A DNA stretch of 64,000 bases. Origin: Gammaproteobacteria bacterium (GTDB lineage Bacteria; Pseudomonadota; Gammaproteobacteria; Xanthomonadales; SZUA-36). The DNA is taken from NCBI GenBank assembly GCA_030431095.1, contig JAUIJU010000009.1, positions 1 through 64,000 on the forward strand. The letters are read 5' to 3'. Shown piece by piece: positions 44,116 to 52,440 of this stretch. Below the pieces are notes generated by a model. It had not been told where the DNA came from. It ran no database searches and saw only the letters and a program-made list of their open reading frames with translations. The position numbers were made by a program, and so were the translations under genes. Position 1 is the first letter of the stretch. Every line of letters begins with the position of its first letter.

Positions 44116-45614
44116 GCCGCCGCCCCCTGCCGGCCGGCCAACAGGCCTTCCAGGGTGGCGGCATGGTCCGGCATCATGGCCACCGTCTCACCGATGCGCC
44201 GGTCCAGGTCCCGCATGAAGTCGTCCAGCCGGTCCGGGTCCAGGCGTTCGGCGGCCGGATCCACCTGGCGGGGCACCACGCGCTGCCCGAAATAGACCGC
44301 CAGCCAGCTGGCGTCCAGGAACATGCCGTGGCGGTACTGTGAGACCACGCCGCGTTCACGGAACAGCGCCATGCGTTCGCGCAGGGTGTCGGGAATGTCC
44401 AGGTGCTTCATGTGGCGCCAGAACGCGCTGTCCTCGCGTTCGGTGGCGTGATAGTGCAGCACCAGGAAGTCGCGGATGCGTTCGTATTCCAGGTCCATGA
44501 CGCGGTTGAATTCGGCCGCGCAGGCGGGGTCGATCCGCCGCTCCGGGAACCAGTCCACCAGGTAGCCGATGGCCAGCTGGATCAGGTGGATGCTGGTCGA
44601 CTCCAGCGGTTCGAGAAAGCCCGATGACAAACCGATGGACACCACGTTGCGGCGCCACTGGCGTTCACGCCTGCCGGTGACGAAACGCAGCTGCCGCGGC
44701 TCGTCGTCCGGCGTCGCCTCCAGGCCGGACAGGAACCGGGCGAGGGCGTCGTCGTCGTCCATGAATCCGCTGGCATAAACGTGACCGTTGCCGACGCGGT
44801 GTTGCAGGGGAATGCGCCAGCGCCAGCCCGCCTGGTCCGCCGTGGCGCGCGTGTAGGGCGCCAGGGGTCCGGTGGATGCGCAGGGCGCCGCCCAGGCGCG
44901 GTCGCAGGGCAGCCAGTGTTGCCAGTTCCGGTAGCCGGTGCCCAGCGCCTTGCCGATCAGCAGCGCGCGGAAGCCGGAACAGTCGACGAACAGGTCGGCC
45001 TCGAGACGGCGTCCGTCTTCCAGGATCACCGCCTGCACGAACCCCGACTCGGGGTGCAGGTCGACATCGACGATTCGGCCCTCAACGCGGGTCACGCCAC
45101 GTTGTTGCGCGTGGCGGCCCAGGTAGTCGGCGTAGCGCGTGGCGTCGAACTGGTAGGCATAGGAATAGGTGCTGCCGATCGCCTCCGGGTCGGGGTCTGG
45201 CGCGGCGAAGCGATTTTCCCCGGCGGCACGCACGGGCAGGGAATAGCGTGGCAGGTCGCGGGCGCGTCCTTCGCGACGCGCGCGCAACCAGGCCTGGTGG
45301 AAAGGCACGCTGTCCACGGATTCGCCGTAGGCGCCGAACGGGTGCAGGTAGCGGTCGCCGGGACGCGCCCAGTCGTGGAATTCGATCCCCAGCTTGAAGG
45401 TGGCGCGGGTGTACGCCATGAAATGGGCTTCGTCGAAGCCCAGGCGCTGGTTGAAAAACCGGATGTGGGGCACGGTTGCCTCGCCCACGCCGACCGTGCC
45501 GATCTGCGCCGATTCGACCAGCGTGAAACGCGCGGTGCCCGGTGGCAGCAGGGTGGCCAGCGCGGCGGCGGTCATCCAGCCGGCGGTCCCGCCGCCGACG
45601 ATCAAAACGTTCAT
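44112..45614 (-). CDS. Flavin-dependent halogenase family protein (tryptophan-halogenase-like), copy 4
   Basis: 500 residues from ATG 45614, with GAGG five bases upstream. The FAD motif V-G-G-G-T-A-G-W (6-13) starts almost at the N-terminus. Catalytic-type Lys74 lies in T-F-K-L-G-I-E-F, W-R-W-R-I-P is at 264-269, and E-P-L-E-S-T is retained. It is the first gene of the minus-strand operon (copy 4, copy 3, copy 2, GH9, copy 1) and is divergent from the TonB receptor across a 239-bp regulatory region bearing LacI-type sites. It should be a working flavin halogenase provided a reductase elsewhere supplies FADH2. Confidence 0.91.
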   Translation of the reverse strand: MNVLIVGGGTAGWMTAAALATLLPPGTARFTLVESAQIGTVGVGEATVPHIRFFNQRLGFDEAHFMAYTRATFKLGIEFHDWARPGDRYLHPFGAYGESVDSVPFHQAWLRARREGRARDLPRYSLPVRAAGENRFAAPDPDPEAIGSTYSYAYQFDATRYADYLGRHAQQRGVTRVEGRIVDVDLHPESGFVQAVILEDGRRLEADLFVDCSGFRALLIGKALGTGYRNWQHWLPCDRAWAAPCASTGPLAPYTRATADQAGWRWRIPLQHRVGNGHVYASGFMDDDDALARFLSGLEATPDDEPRQLRFVTGRRERQWRRNVVSIGLSSGFLEPLESTSIHLIQLAIGYLVDWFPERRIDPACAAEFNRVMDLEYERIRDFLVLHYHATEREDSAFWRHMKHLDIPDTLRERMALFRERGVVSQYRHGMFLDASWLAVYFGQRVVPRQVDPAAERLDPDRLDDFMRDLDRRIGETVAMMPDHAATLEGLLAGRQGAAA

Positions 45615-45646
45615 TCGAGCCTCGTTGTGTTTTTTTAACGCCCCCA

Positions 45647-45716
45647 TGACAACGATATCGCATTTTCTTGACATCGCTGTCAGGTGTCGACTATAACGGA
45701 AATGTTAGCGCTAACC
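45647..45716 (+). promoter_or_regulatory. Strong promoter with two LacI-type operators before the TonB receptor
   Basis: TTGACA (45668-45673) and TATAAC (45692-45697) are 18 bp apart. TGACATCGCTGTCA (45669-45682) overlaps the -35. The palindrome GTTAGCGCTAAC (45704-45715) sits at the predicted start point. A third, half-matching TGACAACGATATCG lies at 45647-45660, nearer the divergent halogenase operon. The central CG dyads are typical of LacI/GalR operators. Transcription of the TonB receptor, and possibly the halogenase operon, should be sugar-inducible. Confidence 0.72.
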
Positions 45717-45853
45717 GATGCGCTGACGAAAGCCATCGGCCAAGACCCGAAACGGGCAGCTGAAAAAAGGCGGAAAGACAGGCTCAACCACATCACAGCT
45801 CAACACGATTACGACTCGTACGAGCCCTAAAACCAGCATATAAGGGTACGCGC

Positions 45854-48800
45854 ATGTCACACATCAACGCACTCAGGCGTTACAAGAAAAACCGGATAAG
45901 CTCAGCCATCGCAGCCGGACTCTCCCTGGTCGTTCTCGGGGCCCTTCCCTTCGACAAGTACGCGCACGCCCAGGACAACACGGCGACGGCGGACCAGGAC
46001 GATGATGACGAGGAGGACGCCATTCTCGAGGAAGTGCTCGTCACCGGCTTCAAGAGTTCACTGCAGTCCTCCCAGGACATCAAGCAGATGTCCAACGTGG
46101 TGGTCGACTCCATCACCGCTGAGGACATCGGCGCACTGCCAGACCAGTCGGTCACCGAGGCCCTGCAACGCGTGCCCGGCGTGGCCATCAACCGCTTCGC
46201 CGCCGGCCGCGATCCGGACCATTTTTCCGTCGAAGGCGCCGGTGTGGTGGTGCGCGGCCTGACGTATGTGCGTTCCGAAATCAACGGGCGGGATTCGTTC
46301 ACCGCCAACAACGGCCGCGGTCTGAGCTTCGCCGACGTGTCGTCCGAGCTGCTCGGCGGCGTGGACGTGTTCAAGAGCCTGTCGGCCGACAAGATCGAAG
46401 GCGGTATCGCCGGTACCGTGAATCTGCGCACCCGCAAACCCTTCGACCAGGACGACAACTACTTCGCTTTTTCGGCCGAGGCGCAGTACAGCGATTTCAT
46501 CGAGGAAACCTCTCCCACCGTGTCCGGACTGGCCAGCTGGCGCTGGGACACCGGTATCGGCGAAGTGGGCTTCCTGGTCAGTGGTGTGTACGCCCAGACC
46601 CAGTCGCGGGCCGACCGCTTCCAGGTCTCCAACTTTGCCGAGCGGACCCTGTATTCCAATGGGGACGTGATCGAATCCGATGGCGCCACGCCCGTGGGCG
46701 ACGTGATCTTCCCGCGTGGGGCCGTGATGGGCACCCAGGAGTTCGACCGCGAACGTTACGGCTTCTCCTCGGCCCTGCAATGGCGTTCCGACGACGAACG
46801 CTTCGAAGCCACCGCCGAGTTCCTGCGCTCCGATTCGCGCGAGGCCTGGACCGAGCGCGTGGTGGAGATCGCGACCGACGTGGTGACCGACCAGGGCGAC
46901 TCGCGCGCCGTACCCGGCACCGGCTTTACCTTTGACGACAGTGGCGTATTCGACAGCGGCTTCATCACCGGCCCCACCGGCTGGCGCGATGACCAGTGGA
47001 GCGGCGATCCCCGCACCCCGACCATGGGCCTGCAGAGCAACAACATCACCCGCTCGGTGGACCAGCAGTTCGTCACCGACGACGCCAGCCTGAACTTCAA
47101 GTGGTACGTCAACGACGAGTGGGCGCTGAATTTCGACTACCAGCACGTGGAGTCGACGGTGGACAACCTGGATGCCGGTATCTGGGGTTCGACCTACCAG
47201 GACCTGTACATGGACCTGAACGGCAACGATCTGCCGTTCGTCGAGTTCCGCCCGATCCAGCCGTGCACCGGGCCCACCAACAACGAGTGCCCCACGTACT
47301 GGACACAGCCTGACGCGAGTTTCGTCGACCCGCGCAATTCCTTCTACCGCGCGGCCATGGACCACATCGAGGAGAGTGATGGCACCTCCGATGCGTTCCA
47401 GGTGGATGCCTCCAAGGTATTTACCGACAGCGACTGGCTGGACAGCATCCAGTTCGGCGTGCGTTACGCCGACCGCGACCAGACGGCGCGCTTCTCCACC
47501 TACAACTGGGGTGTGCTCAGCGAGATCTGGGGCAGCGGCGGACCGGTCTGGTTCGACAACCCGGTGGCCAACGAAGGCGCCGGCGTGGAAGAGTTCTACT
47601 TCGACAACTTCTTCGACGGCCAGGTGCCCAATCCGATGGCGGGCGACGGCCGACTGTACTACGCCGGCGACATCACGGCGGATTACCAGGCCTACTACCA
47701 GTACGCGCTGAACATCGCCAACACCTGGCGCCCGGACAGCCCGGGCGACAACTGGATGCCGCTGTTCATGCGCCCGGATGTGGTGCCCGGCACGCCGTTC
47801 CTGGTCGGGGAAATCAACCCGGTGCAGGAGAAAAATTACGCCACCTACATTTCGTTCAACTACGACCACGAGCTGGACAACGGCTGGAACCTGAGCGGGA
47901 ACTTCGGCGTGCGTTACACGGACACCAACCGCAAGGCGCAGGGCTACCAGCAATTTCCCAATACGGGTTTCCAGACCGAGGCGGAGTGTAACGAGCCGCT
48001 GGATCCCGGGCAGACCCGGACCGAGTTCTGCCAGCTGACGCCGGATGAGCGCCAGTCGGCCCGCAACTTCGCCAACGGCGCCTCCACGGCGGTTTCGGCC
48101 GACCTGGATTACGATTTCTGGCTGCCGTCCGTTAACATGCTGCTGCGAACCAGCGACGAACTGCAGTTCCGTGCGTCGTACTTCAAGGGCGTGGCGCCGC
48201 CGGACTTCGGCCTGACGCGCCTGTATGAAAACGTCACGCTGGATACCGACGACCAGAGCATCATCGAGAACGGCGGGGTCATCGGGCGCTTCAGCGCCGG
48301 TAATCCCTACCTGTTGCCGGTGGAGTCGAACAACTTCGACCTGACCGCGGAATGGTACTTCGCTGACGTCGGGCAGCTGACCCTGGCCCTGTTCTACAAG
48401 GAGCTGGACAACATCCGCACCAACTCGGTGGTGCGCCAGCCGTACACCAACAACGGGGAGACCTTCGAGGCCATCGTGACCACGGCGGTCAATTCGCCCG
48501 AAACCGGCAAGATCAAGGGTTTCGAAATCGCCTACCAACAGGTGTACGACTTCCTGCCGGGGTGGATGAGCGGTTTCGGGGTGCAGGCCAACTACACCTA
48601 TGTCGATTCCAGCAACGTGCCGCAAAGCACGCTGTCGGAGACCGACCCGGACGTGGCGGCGGGCAACCAGTCCACCGTGGACATCAGCCGGCTGCCGCTG
48701 GAAGGCCTGTCGAAACACACGTTCAACTTCACGCCCTTCTACGAGTACGGCAACTGGTCCGCGCGGCTGGCCTACTCCTGGCGTGACGAGTTCCTGCTGA

Positions 48801-49036
48801 CCATCCGTGACGTGATCGTGCCGTTCCAGCCGATCTACAACGAGGCCACGGGTCAACTGGACGGGTCGCTGTTCTACGCCATCAACGACAACTTCCGCGT
48901 CGGCGTGCAGGCCGTGAACCTGACCGGCGAAGTGATCAAGACGTCGGCGGTGGTGAACGACGAACTCCTGCAGGCCCCACGCAGCTGGTACATGAACGAC
49001 ACGCGTTACAGCCTGATCCTCCGGGGCACGTTCTGA
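45854..49036 (+). CDS. TonB-dependent receptor, TIGR01782 (Xanthomonas/Caulobacter) type
   Basis: 1060 residues from ATG 45854 (AGGG upstream). A long signal peptide with a basic N-terminus (R-R-Y-K-K-N-R) and hydrophobic core precedes an acidic linker, the TonB box L-E-E-V-L-V-T-G-F and the family-specific S-L-Q-S-S-Q-D-I-K. The plug follows (A-E-D-I-G-A-L-P-D-Q-S-V-T-E-A-L-Q-R-V-P-G-V, then D-K-I-E-G-G-I-A-G-T-V-N-L), and then a large barrel ending Y-S-L-I-L-R-G-T-F. This family is repeatedly tied to oligosaccharide uptake in Xanthomonas and Caulobacter. It is followed by a hairpin terminator, a LacI gene and GH67, so glucuronoxylan or cellulosic oligosaccharides are likely ligands. Confidence 0.94.
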   Translation: MSHINALRRYKKNRISSAIAAGLSLVVLGALPFDKYAHAQDNTATADQDDDDEEDAILEEVLVTGFKSSLQSSQDIKQMSNVVVDSITAEDIGALPDQSVTEALQRVPGVAINRFAAGRDPDHFSVEGAGVVVRGLTYVRSEINGRDSFTANNGRGLSFADVSSELLGGVDVFKSLSADKIEGGIAGTVNLRTRKPFDQDDNYFAFSAEAQYSDFIEETSPTVSGLASWRWDTGIGEVGFLVSGVYAQTQSRADRFQVSNFAERTLYSNGDVIESDGATPVGDVIFPRGAVMGTQEFDRERYGFSSALQWRSDDERFEATAEFLRSDSREAWTERVVEIATDVVTDQGDSRAVPGTGFTFDDSGVFDSGFITGPTGWRDDQWSGDPRTPTMGLQSNNITRSVDQQFVTDDASLNFKWYVNDEWALNFDYQHVESTVDNLDAGIWGSTYQDLYMDLNGNDLPFVEFRPIQPCTGPTNNECPTYWTQPDASFVDPRNSFYRAAMDHIEESDGTSDAFQVDASKVFTDSDWLDSIQFGVRYADRDQTARFSTYNWGVLSEIWGSGGPVWFDNPVANEGAGVEEFYFDNFFDGQVPNPMAGDGRLYYAGDITADYQAYYQYALNIANTWRPDSPGDNWMPLFMRPDVVPGTPFLVGEINPVQEKNYATYISFNYDHELDNGWNLSGNFGVRYTDTNRKAQGYQQFPNTGFQTEAECNEPLDPGQTRTEFCQLTPDERQSARNFANGASTAVSADLDYDFWLPSVNMLLRTSDELQFRASYFKGVAPPDFGLTRLYENVTLDTDDQSIIENGGVIGRFSAGNPYLLPVESNNFDLTAEWYFADVGQLTLALFYKELDNIRTNSVVRQPYTNNGETFEAIVTTAVNSPETGKIKGFEIAYQQVYDFLPGWMSGFGVQANYTYVDSSNVPQSTLSETDPDVAAGNQSTVDISRLPLEGLSKHTFNFTPFYEYGNWSARLAYSWRDEFLLTIRDVIVPFQPIYNEATGQLDGSLFYAINDNFRVGVQAVNLTGEVIKTSAVVNDELLQAPRSWYMNDTRYSLILRGTF

Positions 49037-49070
49037 CCGGCAGGATCGAACCGCACAGCCTGTGAGACAC

Positions 49071-49096
49071 GCAACGCCGGAGTAATCCGGCGTTGC
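49071..49096 (+). terminator. Hairpin after the TonB receptor gene
   Basis: An 11-bp perfect stem (GCAACGCCGGA, loop GTAA, TCCGGCGTTGC) begins 34 bp after the stop codon. The stable GNRA-like loop suits a terminator or mRNA 3'-end stabiliser. No run of T follows, so it may be inefficient and allow some read-through into lacI. Confidence 0.6.
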
Positions 49097-49154
49097 CGTC
49101 TCCGGGGTGCCCCCCGGGGCCGTCGGCCCCGCACGACACGGTATCGACGCCCTT

Positions 49155-50213
49155 TTGAGCAGACAGAAAAAACCCCCTTCGCGCCGGCAGCATGCCCGCG
49201 CCACCGCCAGCGACGTGGCCCGTCTCGCCGGCGTGTCCCCGATGACCGTGTCGCGGGTGATCAATGGCAACCTCGGGGTCCGCGATTCGACCCGTGAAAC
49301 CGTCATGGCGGCCATCACCGAACTTGGTTATTCGCCCAACAAGGCGGCCCGCAGCCTGGCGACCGCCAGCCAGTCGCGCATCGGCCTGGTCTACACCAAC
49401 CCGTCGATCGGCTACCTGAGCGCCATGTTGCTGGGCGTACTGGAGGAAGCCCGCCAGAGCGACACGCAGGTGGTGGTGGCGGAGTCCGCCTCCAGTGATG
49501 ACGCCCTGGACGTGGTTGGCGAGTTGATGGAAGGCGGAATCGACGGCGTGGTGCTCACGCCGCCGCTGGCTGACGACATTGCCCTGCTGCGCCTGCTGGC
49601 GGACAACGGCGTGGAAACCGTCACGCTGGGCACCGAGCACCTGGAATTCGGCATTTCCGCGGTGCGCATCGACGACACCGGCGCCGCGGCGCACATGACG
49701 CGTCACCTGATCGACCTGGGCCACACGCGCATCGCGCACATCATCGGCAGTGACAAGCACCTGTCCAGCGGGCAGCGGTTGGCCGGATTTCGCCAGGCGA
49801 TGGACGAGGCGAAACTGGCTGTTGACGAGGACCTGGTGGTGCCCGGCAGCTACTCCTATCGTTCGGGCATGGTGGCGGCCGAACGCCTGCTGTCGCTGCC
49901 GCGTCCACCCACCGCCATTTTCGCCGCCAACGACGACATGGCCGCCGCCACGGTTGCCACCGCGCACCGCCATCATGTCGACGTTCCGGGCGACCTGACG
50001 GTCACCGGGTTCGACGACACCCTGCTGGCCACGGCCATGTACCCTGAGCTGACCACCATTCGACAGCCGATCACCGACATGTCACACGCGGCCATCGACC
50101 TGCTGCAGCGCAACCTTCGCAGCCGCACGGCTGGCACGGAGCCTGAAGCCAAACGCCTGCTGCGCGAGTTCAGCCTGGTCCGCCGGCACAGCGACGCGCC
50201 GCCGCGGTCCTGA
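49155..50213 (+). CDS. LacI-family transcriptional repressor
   Basis: About 352 residues if the TTG at 49155 is the start; an in-frame GTG at 49107 lies right after the hairpin and neither has a good ribosome-binding site. The helix-turn-helix A-T-A-S-D-V-A-R-L-A-G-V-S-P-M-T-V-S-R-V is followed by a hinge A-A-R-S-L-A and a sugar-binding core (Y-T-N-P-S-I-G-Y-L to F-A-A-N-D-D-M-A-A-A, V-T-G-F-D-D). The stop overlaps the GH67 start as TGATG, so regulator and enzyme are translated together. It is the natural candidate to bind the operators at 45.65-45.72 kb, with an aldouronic or xylo-oligosaccharide inducer. Confidence 0.9.
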   Translation: MSRQKKPPSRRQHARATASDVARLAGVSPMTVSRVINGNLGVRDSTRETVMAAITELGYSPNKAARSLATASQSRIGLVYTNPSIGYLSAMLLGVLEEARQSDTQVVVAESASSDDALDVVGELMEGGIDGVVLTPPLADDIALLRLLADNGVETVTLGTEHLEFGISAVRIDDTGAAAHMTRHLIDLGHTRIAHIIGSDKHLSSGQRLAGFRQAMDEAKLAVDEDLVVPGSYSYRSGMVAAERLLSLPRPPTAIFAANDDMAAATVATAHRHHVDVPGDLTVTGFDDTLLATAMYPELTTIRQPITDMSHAAIDLLQRNLRSRTAGTEPEAKRLLREFSLVRRHSDAPPRS

Positions 50214-52381
50214 TGGTGTTCGCGATACTTCGCCGTGGCGGCAGATTTACGTTGCTTGCCTTTCAACTGGTCATTGCCCTGGGCCTGGCTGCGCCGGCCC
50301 CTGCGGAGGACGGCTACGACCTGTGGTTACGGTATGCACCCCTGGGTGAGGAAGCGCGCGCGGCGTGGGCCGGGTCGTTCGAAGGCATTTCGGTGCCCGG
50401 TCCCGCATCCCCGGTGATGGACGCCGCTGCGGGTGAGCTGCAACGGGGTTTACGAGGGCTGCTCGGGCGCGACATCGACCCGGCGGATTCCGGCGCCGAC
50501 CTCGTTCTGGCCACGCCGGGACGCCTGCCCGCGCTGGACACTCTCGATTTGCCGTTGGCGGACCTGGGCGAGGAAGGGTACCTGGTGCGGCGCGTGGCGC
50601 TCGACGAGCGAACCGTGACCCTGGTGGCCGGCAATACGGATCGCGGCGTGCTGTACGGGGTATTCGCGCTGCTGCGGCATCTCGGCACCGGTCACTCGCC
50701 GGCCGCGCTGGACCTGGTCGACGCTCCGTCCGTGGAATGGCGGGTGCTCAACCACTGGGACAACCTGGACCGCAGCGTCGAGCGGGGCTATGCCGGGCAG
50801 TCCATCTGGGACTGGTGGCGCCTGCCTGGCCAGACCGAGCAGCGCTACGTGGACTATGCCCGCGCCAATGCCTCGCTGGGCATCAACGGCACGGTGCTGA
50901 ACAACGTCAACGCCAGCGCGCTGGTGCTCACGCCACGCTACCTGGACAAGGTGGCCGCGATTGCCGACGCGCTCCGTCCCTGGGGCCTGCGCGTGTTCCT
51001 GTCCGCGCGCTTTTCGGCGCCGGTGGACATCGGCGGCCTGGCCACGTCCGACCCGCTGGACCCGGCGGTGCGCGACTGGTGGCGCGACAAGGCCGACGAG
51101 ATCTACGCGCGCATTCCGGATTTCGGCGGCTTGCTGGTCAAGGCCAATTCCGAGGGCCAGCCCGGCCCGCGGGAGCACGGGCGCAGCCACGCCGAAGGCG
51201 CCAATGCCCTGGCCGACGCGCTGGCGCCACACGGCGGCGTGGTGTTCTGGCGCGCCTTCGTTTACTCCGACACCGACCCGGAAGACCGGGTGCGGCAGGC
51301 CTATACCGAGTTCAAACCCCTCGACGGCGACTTCGCGGACAACGTGCTGGTGCAGGTCAAGAACGGCCCGCTGGATTTCCAGCCGCGCGAGCCCTTTCAT
51401 CCCCTGTTCGGGGCCATGCCGGAAACGCCGCTGGCCATGGAATTCCAGGTCACGCAGGAGTACCTGGGCTTCAGCACCCACCTGGTCTACCTGGGCACGA
51501 TGTGGGAAGAGGTGCTGCAGTCCGATACGCACCGCGAGGGTCCCGGTTCCACCGTGGCGAAGGTGGTGGACGGCCGCCTGCAGGGCCACGCGCTGACCGG
51601 TATGGCCGGGGTGGCCAACACCGGCATGGACCGCGACTGGAGTGGCCACCCGTTCGCCCAGGCCAACTGGTACGCCTTCGGGCGACTGGCCTGGGACCCG
51701 GACCGGGGCGCCGCGGACATTGCGCGGGAATGGCTGGCGCAGACCTTTTCCCGCGAAACGGCTTTCGTCGATCCGGCGACGACTCTGATGATGGGTTCTC
51801 GCGAAGCGGCGGTGAACTACATGACCCCGCTGGGCCTGGCGCACCTGATGGGCACCGGTCACCACTACGGCCCGGCGCCCTGGGTGGACGACCTGGGCCG
51901 ACCGGAGTGGAACCCTTACTACTACCACCGGGCCGATACCGAGGCCATCGGTTTCGATCGCACCGCGGCGGGCAGCGACGCCGTGTCCCAGTACGCGCCG
52001 CCACTGGCGCAGCGCTTCGGGTCACTCGATTCGGTACCCGACGAAATGCTGCTGTGGTTCCACCGCCTGCCCTGGGACCATCCGGTGGGCGGTGTAACGC
52101 TGTGGGAAGCATTGGTGGCACACTACGACCTCGGCGTGGCGCAGGCGCGGCAGATGCAGGCTGACTGGGCTAAGCTGTCCCGGTGGGTGGACGCGGAGCG
52201 CCATGCCCGCGTGAAGCGTTTCCTGGACATCCAGGCCCGGGAAGCACAGTGGTGGCGCGACGCCTGCCTGGCGTATTTCAGCGAGGTGTCTGGACGCCCC
52301 CTGCCACCGGGCGCGGAACCGCCGGCGCACTCGCTGGAGCACTACCGGTCGCTGACCTTCCCGTTCGCGCCCGGCAACTAG
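50213..52381 (+). CDS. GH67 alpha-glucuronidase
   Basis: 722 residues from ATG 50213 (TGATG overlap with lacI). A signal peptide (about 1-31) suggests a periplasmic form. An N-terminal alpha/beta domain leads into the catalytic barrel with V-K-A-N-S-E-G-Q-P-G (Glu314, general acid) and N-G-P-L-D-F-Q-P-R-E-P (Asp388) plus V-T-Q-E-Y-L-G (Glu416), the paired base residues. The 28-residue spacing of the last two equals that known for Geobacillus AguA. The C-terminal helical domain has W-F-H-R-L-P-W-D-H. It removes (4-O-methyl)glucuronic acid from xylo-oligosaccharides released from glucuronoxylan. Confidence 0.95.
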   Translation: MVFAILRRGGRFTLLAFQLVIALGLAAPAPAEDGYDLWLRYAPLGEEARAAWAGSFEGISVPGPASPVMDAAAGELQRGLRGLLGRDIDPADSGADLVLATPGRLPALDTLDLPLADLGEEGYLVRRVALDERTVTLVAGNTDRGVLYGVFALLRHLGTGHSPAALDLVDAPSVEWRVLNHWDNLDRSVERGYAGQSIWDWWRLPGQTEQRYVDYARANASLGINGTVLNNVNASALVLTPRYLDKVAAIADALRPWGLRVFLSARFSAPVDIGGLATSDPLDPAVRDWWRDKADEIYARIPDFGGLLVKANSEGQPGPREHGRSHAEGANALADALAPHGGVVFWRAFVYSDTDPEDRVRQAYTEFKPLDGDFADNVLVQVKNGPLDFQPREPFHPLFGAMPETPLAMEFQVTQEYLGFSTHLVYLGTMWEEVLQSDTHREGPGSTVAKVVDGRLQGHALTGMAGVANTGMDRDWSGHPFAQANWYAFGRLAWDPDRGAADIAREWLAQTFSRETAFVDPATTLMMGSREAAVNYMTPLGLAHLMGTGHHYGPAPWVDDLGRPEWNPYYYHRADTEAIGFDRTAAGSDAVSQYAPPLAQRFGSLDSVPDEMLLWFHRLPWDHPVGGVTLWEALVAHYDLGVAQARQMQADWAKLSRWVDAERHARVKRFLDIQAREAQWWRDACLAYFSEVSGRPLPPGAEPPAHSLEHYRSLTFPFAPGN

Positions 52382-52440
52382 AAGACGACCCGCGGCAAGG
52401 GCACAACGATAAAAATCAGGACAATGGAGAACCGGACGAC

